A DNA stretch of 64,000 bases from an uncultured bacterium (GTDB taxonomy: Bacteria > Bacillota > Clostridia > Oscillospirales > Oscillospiraceae): positions 1 to 64,000 of the forward strand of contig CANRXB010000008.1 of assembly GCA_947643715.1 (NCBI GenBank), given 5' to 3'. Below the pieces are notes generated by a model. It made no database searches and was not told the DNA's origin. It saw nothing but the letters and a program-made list of their open reading frames with translations. The position numbers and the translations under genes were made by a program. Positions 1-10,695 of this stretch are shown here, one piece after another (positions within the stretch are counted from its first letter, which is position 1; each line of letters begins with the position of its first letter).

Positions 1-1609
<1,609 letters not shown>

Positions 1610-1730
1610 GATCGATTTCCTCCTGTTATATGAAGTGTATTTTCAACTTTACGGCGCGAGCCTCGGGGCGATCTTCCCCTGCGTCGTGCCTGTTCCCGGG
1701 GCCGTGCCCAGGCTTATGGGACAGCAAGCC

Positions 1731-2321
1731 TCAGTTCGCGACCTTGACCATGGAGAAGCGGATCACCTTTTCTCCACAGAGGAAGCCCTGCTGGAACACC
1801 TCTACGATGGTGTTCTCTTCGGCTGCCTCGTCGTCTATGTGCATGACGGCGTTGTGGCGGTTGGGGTCGAAGGTCTCGCCCAGGGCGGGGATGAGCTCCA
1901 CTCCCAGCGTGCTCAGCGCGTCCTGGAGGCCCTTCATGGTCATCTCCACGCCCTTTCGGTACGCCTCGTCGGCAGTGGGCTGCTTGAGGGCCCGCTCCAG
2001 GTTGTCGTACACGGGGAGGAAGGCGGCCACGGTCTGGGCCTTGGCCTCGGTCCACGCGCTCTCCTTCTCCTTGGCGGTGCGCTTGCGGTAGTTGTCGTAT
2101 TCAGCGGCCAGCCGCAGGTATTTGTCCGCGGCCTCGGCCAAAAGCTGGCCCTGGTCCTTCTTGGGCCGCTCGGGGGCCTGTGGGGGCTGCTGTTCCTGGG
2201 CCTCCTGCGGCCCGGCGGTCTCCGGGGAGTCGTTGGTCTCGGGGACCTCCTGCTCGGGGACGGCCTCGGTCTCGGGCTGTGCCTGCTCAGGGGCGGGGGC
2301 TTTCTTCTTTTCCTTAGCCAT
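1731..2321 (-). CDS. grpE: GrpE nucleotide exchange factor
   Basis: 196 aa; LAAEYDNYRKRTAKEK... and C-terminal NTIVEVFQQGFLCGEKVIRFSMVKVAN typical of GrpE; between hrcA and dnaK. Confidence 0.96.
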   Translation of the reverse strand: MAKEKKKAPAPEQAQPETEAVPEQEVPETNDSPETAGPQEAQEQQPPQAPERPKKDQGQLLAEAADKYLRLAAEYDNYRKRTAKEKESAWTEAKAQTVAAFLPVYDNLERALKQPTADEAYRKGVEMTMKGLQDALSTLGVELIPALGETFDPNRHNAVMHIDDEAAEENTIVEVFQQGFLCGEKVIRFSMVKVAN

Positions 2322-2327
2322 GGGCGT

Positions 2328-3392
2328 TCATTCCTCCTTTTCCGGCGTGCCGGGGGGCAGTTCGGGCTGGCCGAACAGCTTGGACAGGCCGTCCGCCACG
2401 TAAGACAGCTTGGCTGCGACCTTGGCGTAGTCCATCCGGGTGGGGCCCACTACGCCGATGACCCCCTTCATGCCGTCTCCGATGTCGTAACTGGCCAGCA
2501 CGACGCTGGTGTCTTTCAGCTCATCGGCCACGTTCTCCGGACCGATGAGGATCTTGGTGTCGTCGCCGCTCAAGGCGGGCAGGGCCAGGGCCTGGGCCAA
2601 GGAGCGGTCCTCGGACAAGTAGCTCATCAGCTTCTGGGCCTTGCCCACGTCCTGGTACTCCGGATGGTCCAGGATATGGCTGGCTCCGGCGGTGTGGACC
2701 GCGCTGTTCTCCAGTTCGTCCAGCACCTCCATGGCGAAGGACACCACCAGGGAGATCAGTCCGTAGGAGCTCCCCGCGGCGTGTTCCGCCATGCGCATCA
2801 GCTCCGGAGTGAGCTGGTCCAGCGTCTTGCCCACGAAAGCGGTGTTCAGCAGGGTGGTGAGGAGCTGGAGCTGAGGCTCGCTCAGATCGGCGGGCAGACG
2901 GAAGAGCTTGTTCTTCACGACGCTGCTGTCCGTCATCACCACGGCGATGAACGAGGCGCAGTCCACCAGGATGAGGTCGAACCGGCGGATGGTCAACCGC
3001 CGCACCCCTTCGGCCAGGGCGAAGGCGGGGTAGTTGGTGAGCTGGGACACCATGCGCCCGGCCTGATCGATCACCTTGTCCAGCTCCCGCATCTTGAGGT
3101 GCAGGGCGTCGTTTATCTGTTTGGTCTCCTCCAGGCTCAGCCGCTGTTCCTCCATCAGCTCGTTGACGTACAGCCGGTAGCCTTTCGGGGAGGGGATCCG
3201 TCCGGCGGAAGTGTGGGGCTGCTCCAGATAGCCATGCTCCGTCAGGTCGGCCAGATCGTTGCGGATGGTGGCGGAGGAGACCTTCAGCCCCGCCAGCTCC
3301 GCCAGCGCCTTGGAGCCCACCGGCTCCGCCGTTTCGATGTAGCTTTCCACCACGGCGCGTAAGATCTTCTTTTTTCGTTCGGTCAACTCCAA
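2328..3392 (-). CDS. hrcA: Heat-inducible transcription repressor HrcA
   Basis: MELTERKKKILRAVVESYIETAEPVGSKALAE...SSATIRNDLADLTEHGYLEQPHTSAGRIPS; class I heat-shock operon position. Confidence 0.97.
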   Translation of the reverse strand: MELTERKKKILRAVVESYIETAEPVGSKALAELAGLKVSSATIRNDLADLTEHGYLEQPHTSAGRIPSPKGYRLYVNELMEEQRLSLEETKQINDALHLKMRELDKVIDQAGRMVSQLTNYPAFALAEGVRRLTIRRFDLILVDCASFIAVVMTDSSVVKNKLFRLPADLSEPQLQLLTTLLNTAFVGKTLDQLTPELMRMAEHAAGSSYGLISLVVSFAMEVLDELENSAVHTAGASHILDHPEYQDVGKAQKLMSYLSEDRSLAQALALPALSGDDTKILIGPENVADELKDTSVVLASYDIGDGMKGVIGVVGPTRMDYAKVAAKLSYVADGLSKLFGQPELPPGTPEKEE

Positions 3393-3416
3393 ACGAGCGG
3401 CCTCCTTTCCAAAAGC

Positions 3417-3443
3417 TTAGCACTCTTCTATCTGGAGTGCTAA
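3417..3443 (-). promoter_or_regulatory. CIRCE operator
   Basis: ttagcactc-ttctatctg-gagtgctaa: perfect 9-bp inverted repeat with 9-nt spacer, upstream of hrcA. Confidence 0.96.
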
Positions 3444-3641
3444 AGACAATGTACCACCACCCCCCGAAATTGTCAATAGCCCAGTTGTAAATTAAATGTG
3501 AATGGTGGGCGTTTGCCAAGGACAGGCCCCATCTTGGCACACCGTTGCTGAGATCGCCGGGGGCGTGCCGTTGCCCGGTCCTGTGCAAGAGGAAAAAAGG
3601 GGGCTTCCTTTTCCGGGCTTTTCGTAGTATGATACCAATGT

Positions 3642-5966
3642 ATGGGCAAGCAGCCCTGTCAACGGAAGGAACGCGCCCGGCGCGTGATGGAGGTCGCGAT
3701 GATAAATCTACTGGCTCTGACCGCCTCAGCTCCCGCTCTCCCGGAGCAGAGCGCTCCGCTCACCCTCCAGGGGACGTGGGACGCGGTGATGCACGGCGTG
3801 TCTTGGTTCTTTGGGAACCTGTCCCCCGCCTTTGCCTGGGCGATCCTGGGGATAGCGGTATGCGCCGCTTTTTTCATCTATTATTGGATGTGCCTTCGGC
3901 CCAGGCCCCACAGCCTGGAGTGGATCGCCATGGCGGAAGAGCGGTCCAAGCCCCGGCGCATGACCCTCACCCTGCCATGCCACCCCATGGAGCGGCGGGA
4001 CATCCTGCCCGTCGTGCTCATCACGGCGGTATATGCGGCCACCGCGTTTTTCATGCTGGGCGATCTGTCCGGGCCCCATAGCTGTGCCAAGCTCCAGCAA
4101 GGGGACAGCGTGGAGTTCTCCTATGACCGGCCGGAGACCGTGACCACGTTGTCCTTCTACACCTCCCTGGGCACCGGGCACTATACGTTGGAGTGGGAGG
4201 ACGAGGACGGGGACTGGCAGGGCATCAGGTTGGATCAGCCCTATAACAGCCTGTTCAAATGGCAGGTGCTGGAGCTGGACCAGGTGGACCGGGACGGCAA
4301 GGAGATCGGCGCGGAGAACGGGAACGAGGGCAAGGAGCCGGTGGGTCCCATCACCGCTTCCCGCTTCCGCCTCACCGCGTCCAACGCCCCCCGGGAGGAG
4401 GGGCTGTGGCTGGCGGAGCTGGCGCTATGGGATGGGATGCGGCCCGTGGTCCCCGCTCAGGCGGACGAAGGGGCCGGGCCCTTGTTCGACGAGCGGGAGG
4501 TGTGGTCTGCCAAGCCCACCTATATGGACTCGGCCTACTTCGATGAGATCTATCACCCGCGCACGGCCCTGGAGCATCTGAACGGCATCTACCCCTACGA
4601 GGTGTCCCACCCGCCCTTGGGCAAGCTGATCTTGTCGATCGGCATCGCCATATTCGGCATGGTCCCCTTCGGCTGGCGTTTCATGGGCACCCTGTTCGGG
4701 GTGCTGATGGTGCCGGTGCTGTATATCTTCCTGAAAAACCTCTTCGGCAAGACCCCTGTGGCGGTGTGCGGGACATGCCTGTTCACGTTCGATTTCATGC
4801 ACCTGGTGCAGACCCGCATCGCCACCATCGACACATATGGCGTGTTCTTCATCCTGGTATCATATCACTTCATGTACCGCTGGCTGACCGTCCCCGCGGG
4901 GAAGAAGCTGCGCTGGTACATCCTGCCCCTGTTCCTGTCCGGCCTGTTCTGGGGGATCGGCTGCGCCTGCAAGTGGACCGTGGTGTACGCCGGGGCGGGG
5001 CTGGCCGTGCTGTGGCTGTTGGGCCTCATCTTCAAGGCGGGGGATTGGCGGGAAGCGGAGCGTCAGGCCCGGCTGACCACCGCGCCCCCGGAGGTCCGTC
5101 AGGAGGTGGCGGAAGCCATGTTCCAGGAGACCACGCCCCCTTGGGAGCGGCCCCAGGCGGCCTCCTTCACCGTCCACGTGGTGGGGACCATCCTGCTGTC
5201 GGTGGCGTTCTTCGTGCTCGTCCCGGTGTGCATCTACACCATGTCCTACTTCCCCTATGCCGTAGCCAGGGGGAACGAGAGCGGCTTTTTCGGGATGCTT
5301 CAGGAGTCCGCCGCGTGGCCCTTCACCCGGCTCCCGCAGTATCTTTCCGCCATGGCGCAGCCCCTGGCGGACGGCACGAAGCAGGGCTTTTTCGACGCGA
5401 TCCCCGACGCCAGCAGCGACCCGGTGGACATCATGCTGCGCAACCAGCATTTCATGTTCACCTACCACCAGGGCGTGCACACCCCGCATCCTTATGAGTC
5501 GTATTGGTATCAATGGATCTTCGACGGCCGTCCGATTCTGTATTACCGGGACTTGGACGTGCCCGGGATGAAGAGCCTGTTCGCCTCCTTCAACGATCCT
5601 CTGGTGTCCTGGACGGGGCTGCTGGCTTTCGTGGCCGTGGCCATCCAGACCGTGCGGCGCAAGTGCGGCAGGGGGCTGTTCATCCTCGTGGCCATCCTGT
5701 CCCAGTTCGTGCCCTGGCTCCCGATCGGGCGCATCCTGTTCGCCTATCACTACTTCCCCACGGTGCTGTTCCTGTGCTTCGCCATCGCTTACCTCATGGA
5801 CGACATGATGACGCGCAGGCGCAAGGGATACCGGCTGGCGGTGTACGGCTTCACCGGCTGTACCGTGGTGCTGTATGCGGTGTTCTATCCGGAGCTCATC
5901 GGGATCTATGTGCCGGTCCAATATAGCCAGTATCTCCTGCGCTGGTTCCCGAGCTGGCCCCTCTAA
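3642..5966 (+). CDS. GT39-family (dolichyl-phosphate-mannose--protein mannosyltransferase-like) membrane glycosyltransferase
   Basis: Multi-TM; YFDEIYHPRTALEHLNGIYPYEVSHPPLGKL is the PMT/GT39 acceptor loop; DFMHLVQTRIATIDTYGVFF. Actual start may be an internal ATG around 3690-3700. Confidence 0.85.
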   Translation: MGKQPCQRKERARRVMEVAMINLLALTASAPALPEQSAPLTLQGTWDAVMHGVSWFFGNLSPAFAWAILGIAVCAAFFIYYWMCLRPRPHSLEWIAMAEERSKPRRMTLTLPCHPMERRDILPVVLITAVYAATAFFMLGDLSGPHSCAKLQQGDSVEFSYDRPETVTTLSFYTSLGTGHYTLEWEDEDGDWQGIRLDQPYNSLFKWQVLELDQVDRDGKEIGAENGNEGKEPVGPITASRFRLTASNAPREEGLWLAELALWDGMRPVVPAQADEGAGPLFDEREVWSAKPTYMDSAYFDEIYHPRTALEHLNGIYPYEVSHPPLGKLILSIGIAIFGMVPFGWRFMGTLFGVLMVPVLYIFLKNLFGKTPVAVCGTCLFTFDFMHLVQTRIATIDTYGVFFILVSYHFMYRWLTVPAGKKLRWYILPLFLSGLFWGIGCACKWTVVYAGAGLAVLWLLGLIFKAGDWREAERQARLTTAPPEVRQEVAEAMFQETTPPWERPQAASFTVHVVGTILLSVAFFVLVPVCIYTMSYFPYAVARGNESGFFGMLQESAAWPFTRLPQYLSAMAQPLADGTKQGFFDAIPDASSDPVDIMLRNQHFMFTYHQGVHTPHPYESYWYQWIFDGRPILYYRDLDVPGMKSLFASFNDPLVSWTGLLAFVAVAIQTVRRKCGRGLFILVAILSQFVPWLPIGRILFAYHYFPTVLFLCFAIAYLMDDMMTRRRKGYRLAVYGFTGCTVVLYAVFYPELIGIYVPVQYSQYLLRWFPSWPL

Positions 5967-5981
5967 GATCTACGGAAAGGG

Positions 5982-6806
5982 ATGACCGAAATGTATCTTT
6001 GCGATCTGCACAGCCATTCGAAGATCTCCCCCGACTGCGACGTCCCGCTGCGGGAGATGGTCCTGGCGGCTATAGACGCCGGGCTCCAGGAGTTTTGCGT
6101 CTCCGACCATCACGATCTGCTGGACTATGACGGCCTGCCGGCGACAGTGTTCGATTGGCCCGCCGCCAAGGCCCAATACCATGCGGTGAAGGAGGAGCTG
6201 GGGGACAGGCTCACGCTCCGGCTGGGGCTGGAGCTGGGCTCCGCACCCTATGACCCGGGAGCCGCCCGCATGGCCCTGGCCCAAGGGGGAGAAGAGCTGG
6301 ACTTCGTGCTGGGATCCCTGCACAACTGGATCGGCTTTCGGGACAACGGCCTGCTGGACATGACCAGCTACCGGGGCGACGAGGCCCTGGCGCGCTTGGC
6401 GATGGAGTCCACCCTGGACCACACCTGGACCCTGGTCGCTCAGATGCCCGACTGCTACGACAGCCTGGCCCACGTCAGCTATCCCCTGCGGTATATCCAC
6501 AACGATGGGATCGCGCTGTCGATGGAGGACTATGAAGAGCGGGTGCGGGCCATCTTCACCGAAGTGGCCAGGACGGACCACGCCATGGAGGTGAACGTCT
6601 GGCATGGGGCCGACCTGGACTCGTGGCCGACGCTGCTGGCGTGGTTCAAGGAGTGCGGCGGGAAGCTGGTGACAGTGGGGGCGGACGCCCATCGTCCCCA
6701 GGCCGTGGCCGCCGGGATCCCCCAGGCCCTGGAGATGATGAAGGCGGCGGGGTTCGACTATGTGACCACCTATGAGCGGCGCAAGCCGCTGCTCCATAAA
6801 TTATGA
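5982..6806 (+). CDS. PHP-domain phosphatase (histidinol-phosphatase type)
   Basis: MYLCDLHSHSKISPDCDVPL...VSDHHDLLDY; PHP metal-binding motifs. Confidence 0.85.
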   Translation: MTEMYLCDLHSHSKISPDCDVPLREMVLAAIDAGLQEFCVSDHHDLLDYDGLPATVFDWPAAKAQYHAVKEELGDRLTLRLGLELGSAPYDPGAARMALAQGGEELDFVLGSLHNWIGFRDNGLLDMTSYRGDEALARLAMESTLDHTWTLVAQMPDCYDSLAHVSYPLRYIHNDGIALSMEDYEERVRAIFTEVARTDHAMEVNVWHGADLDSWPTLLAWFKECGGKLVTVGADAHRPQAVAAGIPQALEMMKAAGFDYVTTYERRKPLLHKL

Positions 6807-6825
6807 TCGGAAAGGATCTGAGGAT

Positions 6826-7263
6826 ATGAAGATCTCCCTTGCCAGCGATCACGGGGCCTATGAGCTGAAAGAGCGGCTCAAGGCCCATATGGCCGAGCAG
6901 GGCCATGAGGTATTGGACCAGGGGACGTATGGTCCCGAGAGCTGCGACTATCCCGATTTCGGCCGTGCCGCCGCCCGTCTCGTGTCGGATGGGACCTGCG
7001 ACCGGGGAGTGGTGCTGTGCACCACCGGGATCGGTATGTCCATGGTGGCCAACAAGGTGGAAGGGGTGCGGTGCGCCCTGTGCCACGAGCCGCTGTCTGC
7101 GGAGATGACCCGCCGCCACAACGACGCGAACGTGCTGGCCATGGGCGCGGGGATGGTGGGGCCGGAGCTGGCGCGGCGCATCCTGGACGTGTTCCTGACT
7201 ACCCCCTTCGATGGCGGCCGGCACCAGCGCCGGGTGGACAAGATGATGGAAGAGGAGCGATGA
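6826..7263 (+). CDS. rpiB: Ribose-5-phosphate isomerase B / RpiB-LacA-LacB family
   Basis: MKISLASDHGAYELKERLKAHM...RGVVLCTTGIGMSMVANKVEGVRCALCHE; true start at 6826. Confidence 0.9.
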   Translation: MKISLASDHGAYELKERLKAHMAEQGHEVLDQGTYGPESCDYPDFGRAAARLVSDGTCDRGVVLCTTGIGMSMVANKVEGVRCALCHEPLSAEMTRRHNDANVLAMGAGMVGPELARRILDVFLTTPFDGGRHQRRVDKMMEEER

Positions 7264-7309
7264 CCGCGCCCGCCGGTGGGGGAGCCCGTTCGGGAGGGCA
7301 GGGACGGCC

Positions 7310-7951
7310 ATGAGGTTCGTCATGTCGTATAGCTGCGGCAAGGACAGTACCCTTGCCCTGCATAAGATGATAGAGGCAGGGCATACGCCCGTGTGCCTGC
7401 TGGTCATGGTGGATAAGGACGCCGATCGGTCCTATTTCCACGGAGCCGATCGGGAGATGCTCCAAAGGTACGAGCGGGCGCTGGGTCTGCCGCTGCTCCT
7501 GTGCCCGTCTGACGGGACGGATTATCCCACCGCCCTGGAGGATGGCCTGCGGGAAGCGAAGGGCCTGGGCGCGGAAGGAGCGGCCTTTGGGGACATCGAC
7601 CTGGAGGACAACAGGCGGTGGGAGGAGGCGCGGTGCCTCCATACGGACCTGGTCCCGTTCTTCCCGCTGTGGCAGTGCGGCCGGGAGGACAACGTGCGTG
7701 AGATCCTTCGCCTGGGCTACCGCTGCCTGATCAAGAGCGTCAACAACACCTTGCTGCCGGAGAGCCTGCTGGGAAGGTGCATCGACGAGGACGTGATATC
7801 CGTCATGAAGGACGCTGGGGTGGACATCTGCGGAGAGAACGGCGAATACCATACCCTGGTCATCGACGGGCCGGTCTTCAAAGCTCCGCTGGGGCACGAC
7901 CTGGGCGGTGTGCTGCGCTTCGGGGAGTATTCTGTCATCGATGTGAGGTAG
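7310..7951 (+). CDS. Dph6/MJ0570-type ATP pyrophosphatase (diphthine--ammonia ligase family)
   Basis: MRFVMSYSCGKDSTLALHKMIEAGH (PP-loop SGGKDS variant)...GENGEYHTLVIDGPVF signature. Confidence 0.85.
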   Translation: MRFVMSYSCGKDSTLALHKMIEAGHTPVCLLVMVDKDADRSYFHGADREMLQRYERALGLPLLLCPSDGTDYPTALEDGLREAKGLGAEGAAFGDIDLEDNRRWEEARCLHTDLVPFFPLWQCGREDNVREILRLGYRCLIKSVNNTLLPESLLGRCIDEDVISVMKDAGVDICGENGEYHTLVIDGPVFKAPLGHDLGGVLRFGEYSVIDVR

Positions 7952-7978
7952 GGTCCGAGCCCCTGCACATAGAGAACG

Positions 7979-8012
7979 GCCGACCGGCAAATGATGCCGG
8001 TCGGCCGCTGCT
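7979..8012. terminator. Bidirectional intrinsic terminator between convergent genes
   Basis: ggccgaccggcaaatgatgccggtcggcc hairpin between convergent 7310-7951(+) and 8012(-). Confidence 0.6.
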
Positions 8013-8560
8013 TATTCGTTTCCTGACGGCTGCTCCGTCTGACGGCCGCTCCGCATCCCGTGGTAGAGCCGTTCCAGCAAACGGCGCAACGGGACGAAGA
8101 GCAGGAGCGCGATCGCGAAATTGCCCACGCAGTGGAGGATGTCGAAGGGGATGCAGTTGATCCACCAGGTGACCCCTGCGGCCCAGCCTCCGGTGATGAA
8201 ATATACCGGGGCGCACAGCGTGCCGAACAGCAGCCCGAAGGTGGCGGACAGGATGGCCCAGCCCAGGGGACTGGTCATCCCCCGGAGCAGCCACGCGGCG
8301 ACGGCCAAGACCAGCCAGATGTACAGATAGTTGATGGACCACAGGTTCAGGCCGTAGAGCACGAACTCCAACGATACATAGACGTAGATCGGGTATAACG
8401 CCTTGCGTCCGAAGGTGACGGCGAACAGCATCACCATCAGGGAGACTGGCTCGATGTTGGGCAGGCCCGCCATGGCCACCTTGGCCGCGAAGGTCATCCC
8501 GCCCAGGACGCCGAACAGCGCCACTTCGGACAGGGTGACCCTGACCCGATGCTTATCCAA
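8012..8560 (-). CDS. ECF transporter S component-like integral membrane protein
   Basis: LSEVALFGVLGGMTFAAKVAMAGLPNIEPVSLMVMLFAVTFGRKALYPIYVYV...; 5-6 TM helices; probable TTG start at 8560 overlapping the upstream stop. Confidence 0.75.
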   Translation of the reverse strand: MDKHRVRVTLSEVALFGVLGGMTFAAKVAMAGLPNIEPVSLMVMLFAVTFGRKALYPIYVYVSLEFVLYGLNLWSINYLYIWLVLAVAAWLLRGMTSPLGWAILSATFGLLFGTLCAPVYFITGGWAAGVTWWINCIPFDILHCVGNFAIALLLFVPLRRLLERLYHGMRSGRQTEQPSGNE

Positions 8561-8948
8561 TGGTGTAGACCAGGGAGAAGCGGTCTCCGTCGTGGACGGG
8601 GACCTCGCTGGCGCCGGTGGCGGCAGCTTCCCCGTTCTGAGACAGGGACCAGTATGCGCCGTCCTCCTCATAGACCGCCTCTTCTCCGTCCACCTCCAGG
8701 ATATACAGGCCGTAAGGGCCCTGGTTGTCGGGCACCAGGCCCTCGCTCACCAATACCTCCGCCAGATACTCTTCGTCGGTGGTGTAGGTGAAGGACTTGG
8801 TGCTCTCGTCTTTGTGGACCACTTCCACAGTGATGGTCTTGCTGCCGGCGCTGGTGGCGGGCCGGGTGGAGAACCAGACGGCGGCCAGGACGACCAGGAG
8901 CACGGCCAGGACGGCCGCGCCGATGGCCACGGTTTTGTTGTTCTTCAT
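8553..8948 (-). CDS. DUF4430 (transcobalamin C-terminal-like) anchored protein
   Basis: N-terminal TM anchor then TITVEVVHKDESTKSFTYTTDEEYLAEVLVSEGLV...GLYILEVDGEEA...YWSLSQNGE: DUF4430 pattern. Confidence 0.75.
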   Translation of the reverse strand: MKNNKTVAIGAAVLAVLLVVLAAVWFSTRPATSAGSKTITVEVVHKDESTKSFTYTTDEEYLAEVLVSEGLVPDNQGPYGLYILEVDGEEAVYEEDGAYWSLSQNGEAAATGASEVPVHDGDRFSLVYTIG

Positions 8949-8997
8949 TCTCTATCTCTCCTTCCGAGCGGACGGACCGTTCGTTTTTCCTATTTCG

Positions 8998-9026
8998 ACT
9001 ATAGACAAAGGCCGGTGCGATGTCAA
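8998..9026 (-). promoter_or_regulatory. Sigma-A-type promoter for DUF4430-ECF pair
   Basis: Minus strand TTGACA-17 nt-TATAGT upstream of the 8948 start. Confidence 0.7.
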
Positions 9027-9145
9027 TCGTAATTATTTGCTGCGGCTGAAGGACGGCAAAAAAACACCAGGCGCGCGCACCTGCGTTCCAAAGCTGTCCC
9101 TGCGAAAAGCCGCCCGGCGGGCGTGGCCCGTCAGGCGGCTCTGGT

Positions 9146-9652
9146 TCAAAGCTGTCCGTATTTGTCGGAGAGGACGGTCCGCTGGCGGTTCGCCTCCTCC
9201 TCAGAGTCCCAGGGGAGCACGTCCCCCGGTTCCTTCAGGTAGTTGAGGATCTGCCAGATCCCTTTCCCCTTGTAGGCGCTCACATGGAAGATGGGCTGGC
9301 AGCCGGCCATCTCCAACCAACCGTGGGCCCGCTGGATATCGCCGTTCTCCCGGTCGATCTGGGTGACGATGCCGATGACGGGGCGGTTGCAGCAGGCCGC
9401 CACACAGGGGGGATAGAGGGAATAGGGCTCGATGGTGCTCAGCAGCAGCCCCACCACGTCCGCCTCATAGGAGTACAGTGCCAGGGCCCGGCCCAGGTTG
9501 GCGGTCTCGGCGTACTCCCCCGGCGTGTCGATCACCACGCTGTGGTGGTTGACATACTGGGTCTTGTGATACGCGATGGTGTCCCCCCGCAGCGCCTGGG
9601 TGAGCGTGGTCTTGCCGCACTCGCTGCGGCCCACGAACATGATCTTCTTCAT
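9146..9652 (-). CDS. pduV: EutP/PduV-type BMC-associated small GTPase
   Basis: MKKIMFVGRSECGKTTLTQALRGDTIAYHKTQYV...VIDTPGEYAE; start at 9652 rather than the longer 10048 ORF. Confidence 0.9.
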   Translation of the reverse strand: MKKIMFVGRSECGKTTLTQALRGDTIAYHKTQYVNHHSVVIDTPGEYAETANLGRALALYSYEADVVGLLLSTIEPYSLYPPCVAACCNRPVIGIVTQIDRENGDIQRAHGWLEMAGCQPIFHVSAYKGKGIWQILNYLKEPGDVLPWDSEEEANRQRTVLSDKYGQL

Positions 9653-10038
9653 GTCTTCGTGATATCGCACACGGTGAAGCCCAGCTTGTTTTGCAGGAAG
9701 CTCTGGATCCCGGCCATGGCCGACTGCACGTTGGAGATCCGCCCGGTGAAGATCAGCGTGCCGCTGAAGCGGTCGATGAAGCCCATCTCCACCTTGGAGG
9801 TCTTCAGGGCGATGTCCCCTGCGATGACCGCCGTCTCCGACGGGCACAGACACAGGATGCCGATGGCGGACTGCTTGTAGTCCAGGTTGGGGTCCAGGCC
9901 CAATTTTTTGTAGATGATCTCGTCCGGGCTGGCGATGATGTGGGCCAGGGTCACCTGCTTGCCTGGGACGGTCTCCTGGATGATGCGGAGTTTCCCTTCC
10001 GCGGACGCGCCGAGATTCAAAAGATCTTTGGCTTCCAT
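9649..10038 (-). CDS. pduU: BMC shell protein, EutS/PduU type (circularly permuted BMC-H)
   Basis: KLRIIQETVPGKQVTLAHIIASPDEIIYKKLGL...AIGILCLCPSETAVIAGDIALKTSKVEMGFIDRFSGTLIFTG. Confidence 0.92.
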   Translation of the reverse strand: MEAKDLLNLGASAEGKLRIIQETVPGKQVTLAHIIASPDEIIYKKLGLDPNLDYKQSAIGILCLCPSETAVIAGDIALKTSKVEMGFIDRFSGTLIFTGRISNVQSAMAGIQSFLQNKLGFTVCDITKT

Positions 10039-10115
10039 CGCCGTTCACGCTCCTTCACATTGCCGGACCTGGGTCCCTGCGTATCGTCCCGCCATCCAAT
10101 CATGACGGTCGGCCG

Positions 10116-10664
10116 TCATATCAGCTTCTCCAGCAGTCCCCGGTGGGGAGAGGGGATGACGCAGGTGCTGGTGATGTCCCCGGTGTCCGCGAGCTGGTTG
10201 AGGCAGGAGCCGATCGCCGACTTCACGGCGGACACCTCGCCGGTGAGGATGAGATATCCCTTGCCGCCCAGGCCCCGGGCCACCCGGACCTCCATCAAGG
10301 TGACGTTGGACGCCTTGGCGGCGATGTCCGCCGCACGAACGATGGTGAGGGCGGACATGGTCTCCACCATCCCCAGGGAGGCGATCTTCTCCACGTCGGC
10401 CGTGCCCACCAGGGCGCCGGGCACGGAGCTGTGCACGTTGTTTATGGTATGGTGGCAGATCAGGAACGTGCCCGCCGTCTGGCGGCCGGTCTCCATGGCG
10501 CTCTTCACGGCGCCGACCTGCCCGCTGATGATGATGATGTATTTGCCCGGGCAGATGGCGGTGGCCGTCAACAGCTCCACATTGGCGGCTTTCAGCATCT
10601 CATCGGCAGTCTGCACCCCTGCGGGGATGCTCTTCAGCTCGATCAATCCGATCGACTTTCCCAT
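10116..10664 (-). CDS. pduT: Tandem-BMC trimeric shell protein PduT
   Basis: Two BMC domains (GLIELKSIPAGVQTADEMLKAANVELL...; GMVETMSALTIVRAADIAAKASNVTLMEVR...) with CPG at the pore position (Fe-S type). Confidence 0.9.
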   Translation of the reverse strand: MGKSIGLIELKSIPAGVQTADEMLKAANVELLTATAICPGKYIIIISGQVGAVKSAMETGRQTAGTFLICHHTINNVHSSVPGALVGTADVEKIASLGMVETMSALTIVRAADIAAKASNVTLMEVRVARGLGGKGYLILTGEVSAVKSAIGSCLNQLADTGDITSTCVIPSPHRGLLEKLI

Positions 10665-10695
10665 AAGCGTCCTCTTTTCTTATGACTAGATTTCG

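Noticed and set aside
8949-9145. Cobalamin riboswitch upstream of DUF4430/ECF pair
   Set aside because: The region between terminator and promoter is short and I found no B12-box-like motif; the distance from TSS to start is only ~40 nt.
9146-10048. 300-aa ORF on the minus strand
   Set aside because: N-terminal ~130 aa is an out-of-frame reading of the EutS/PduU gene; the real gene starts at 9652 (EutP/PduV).
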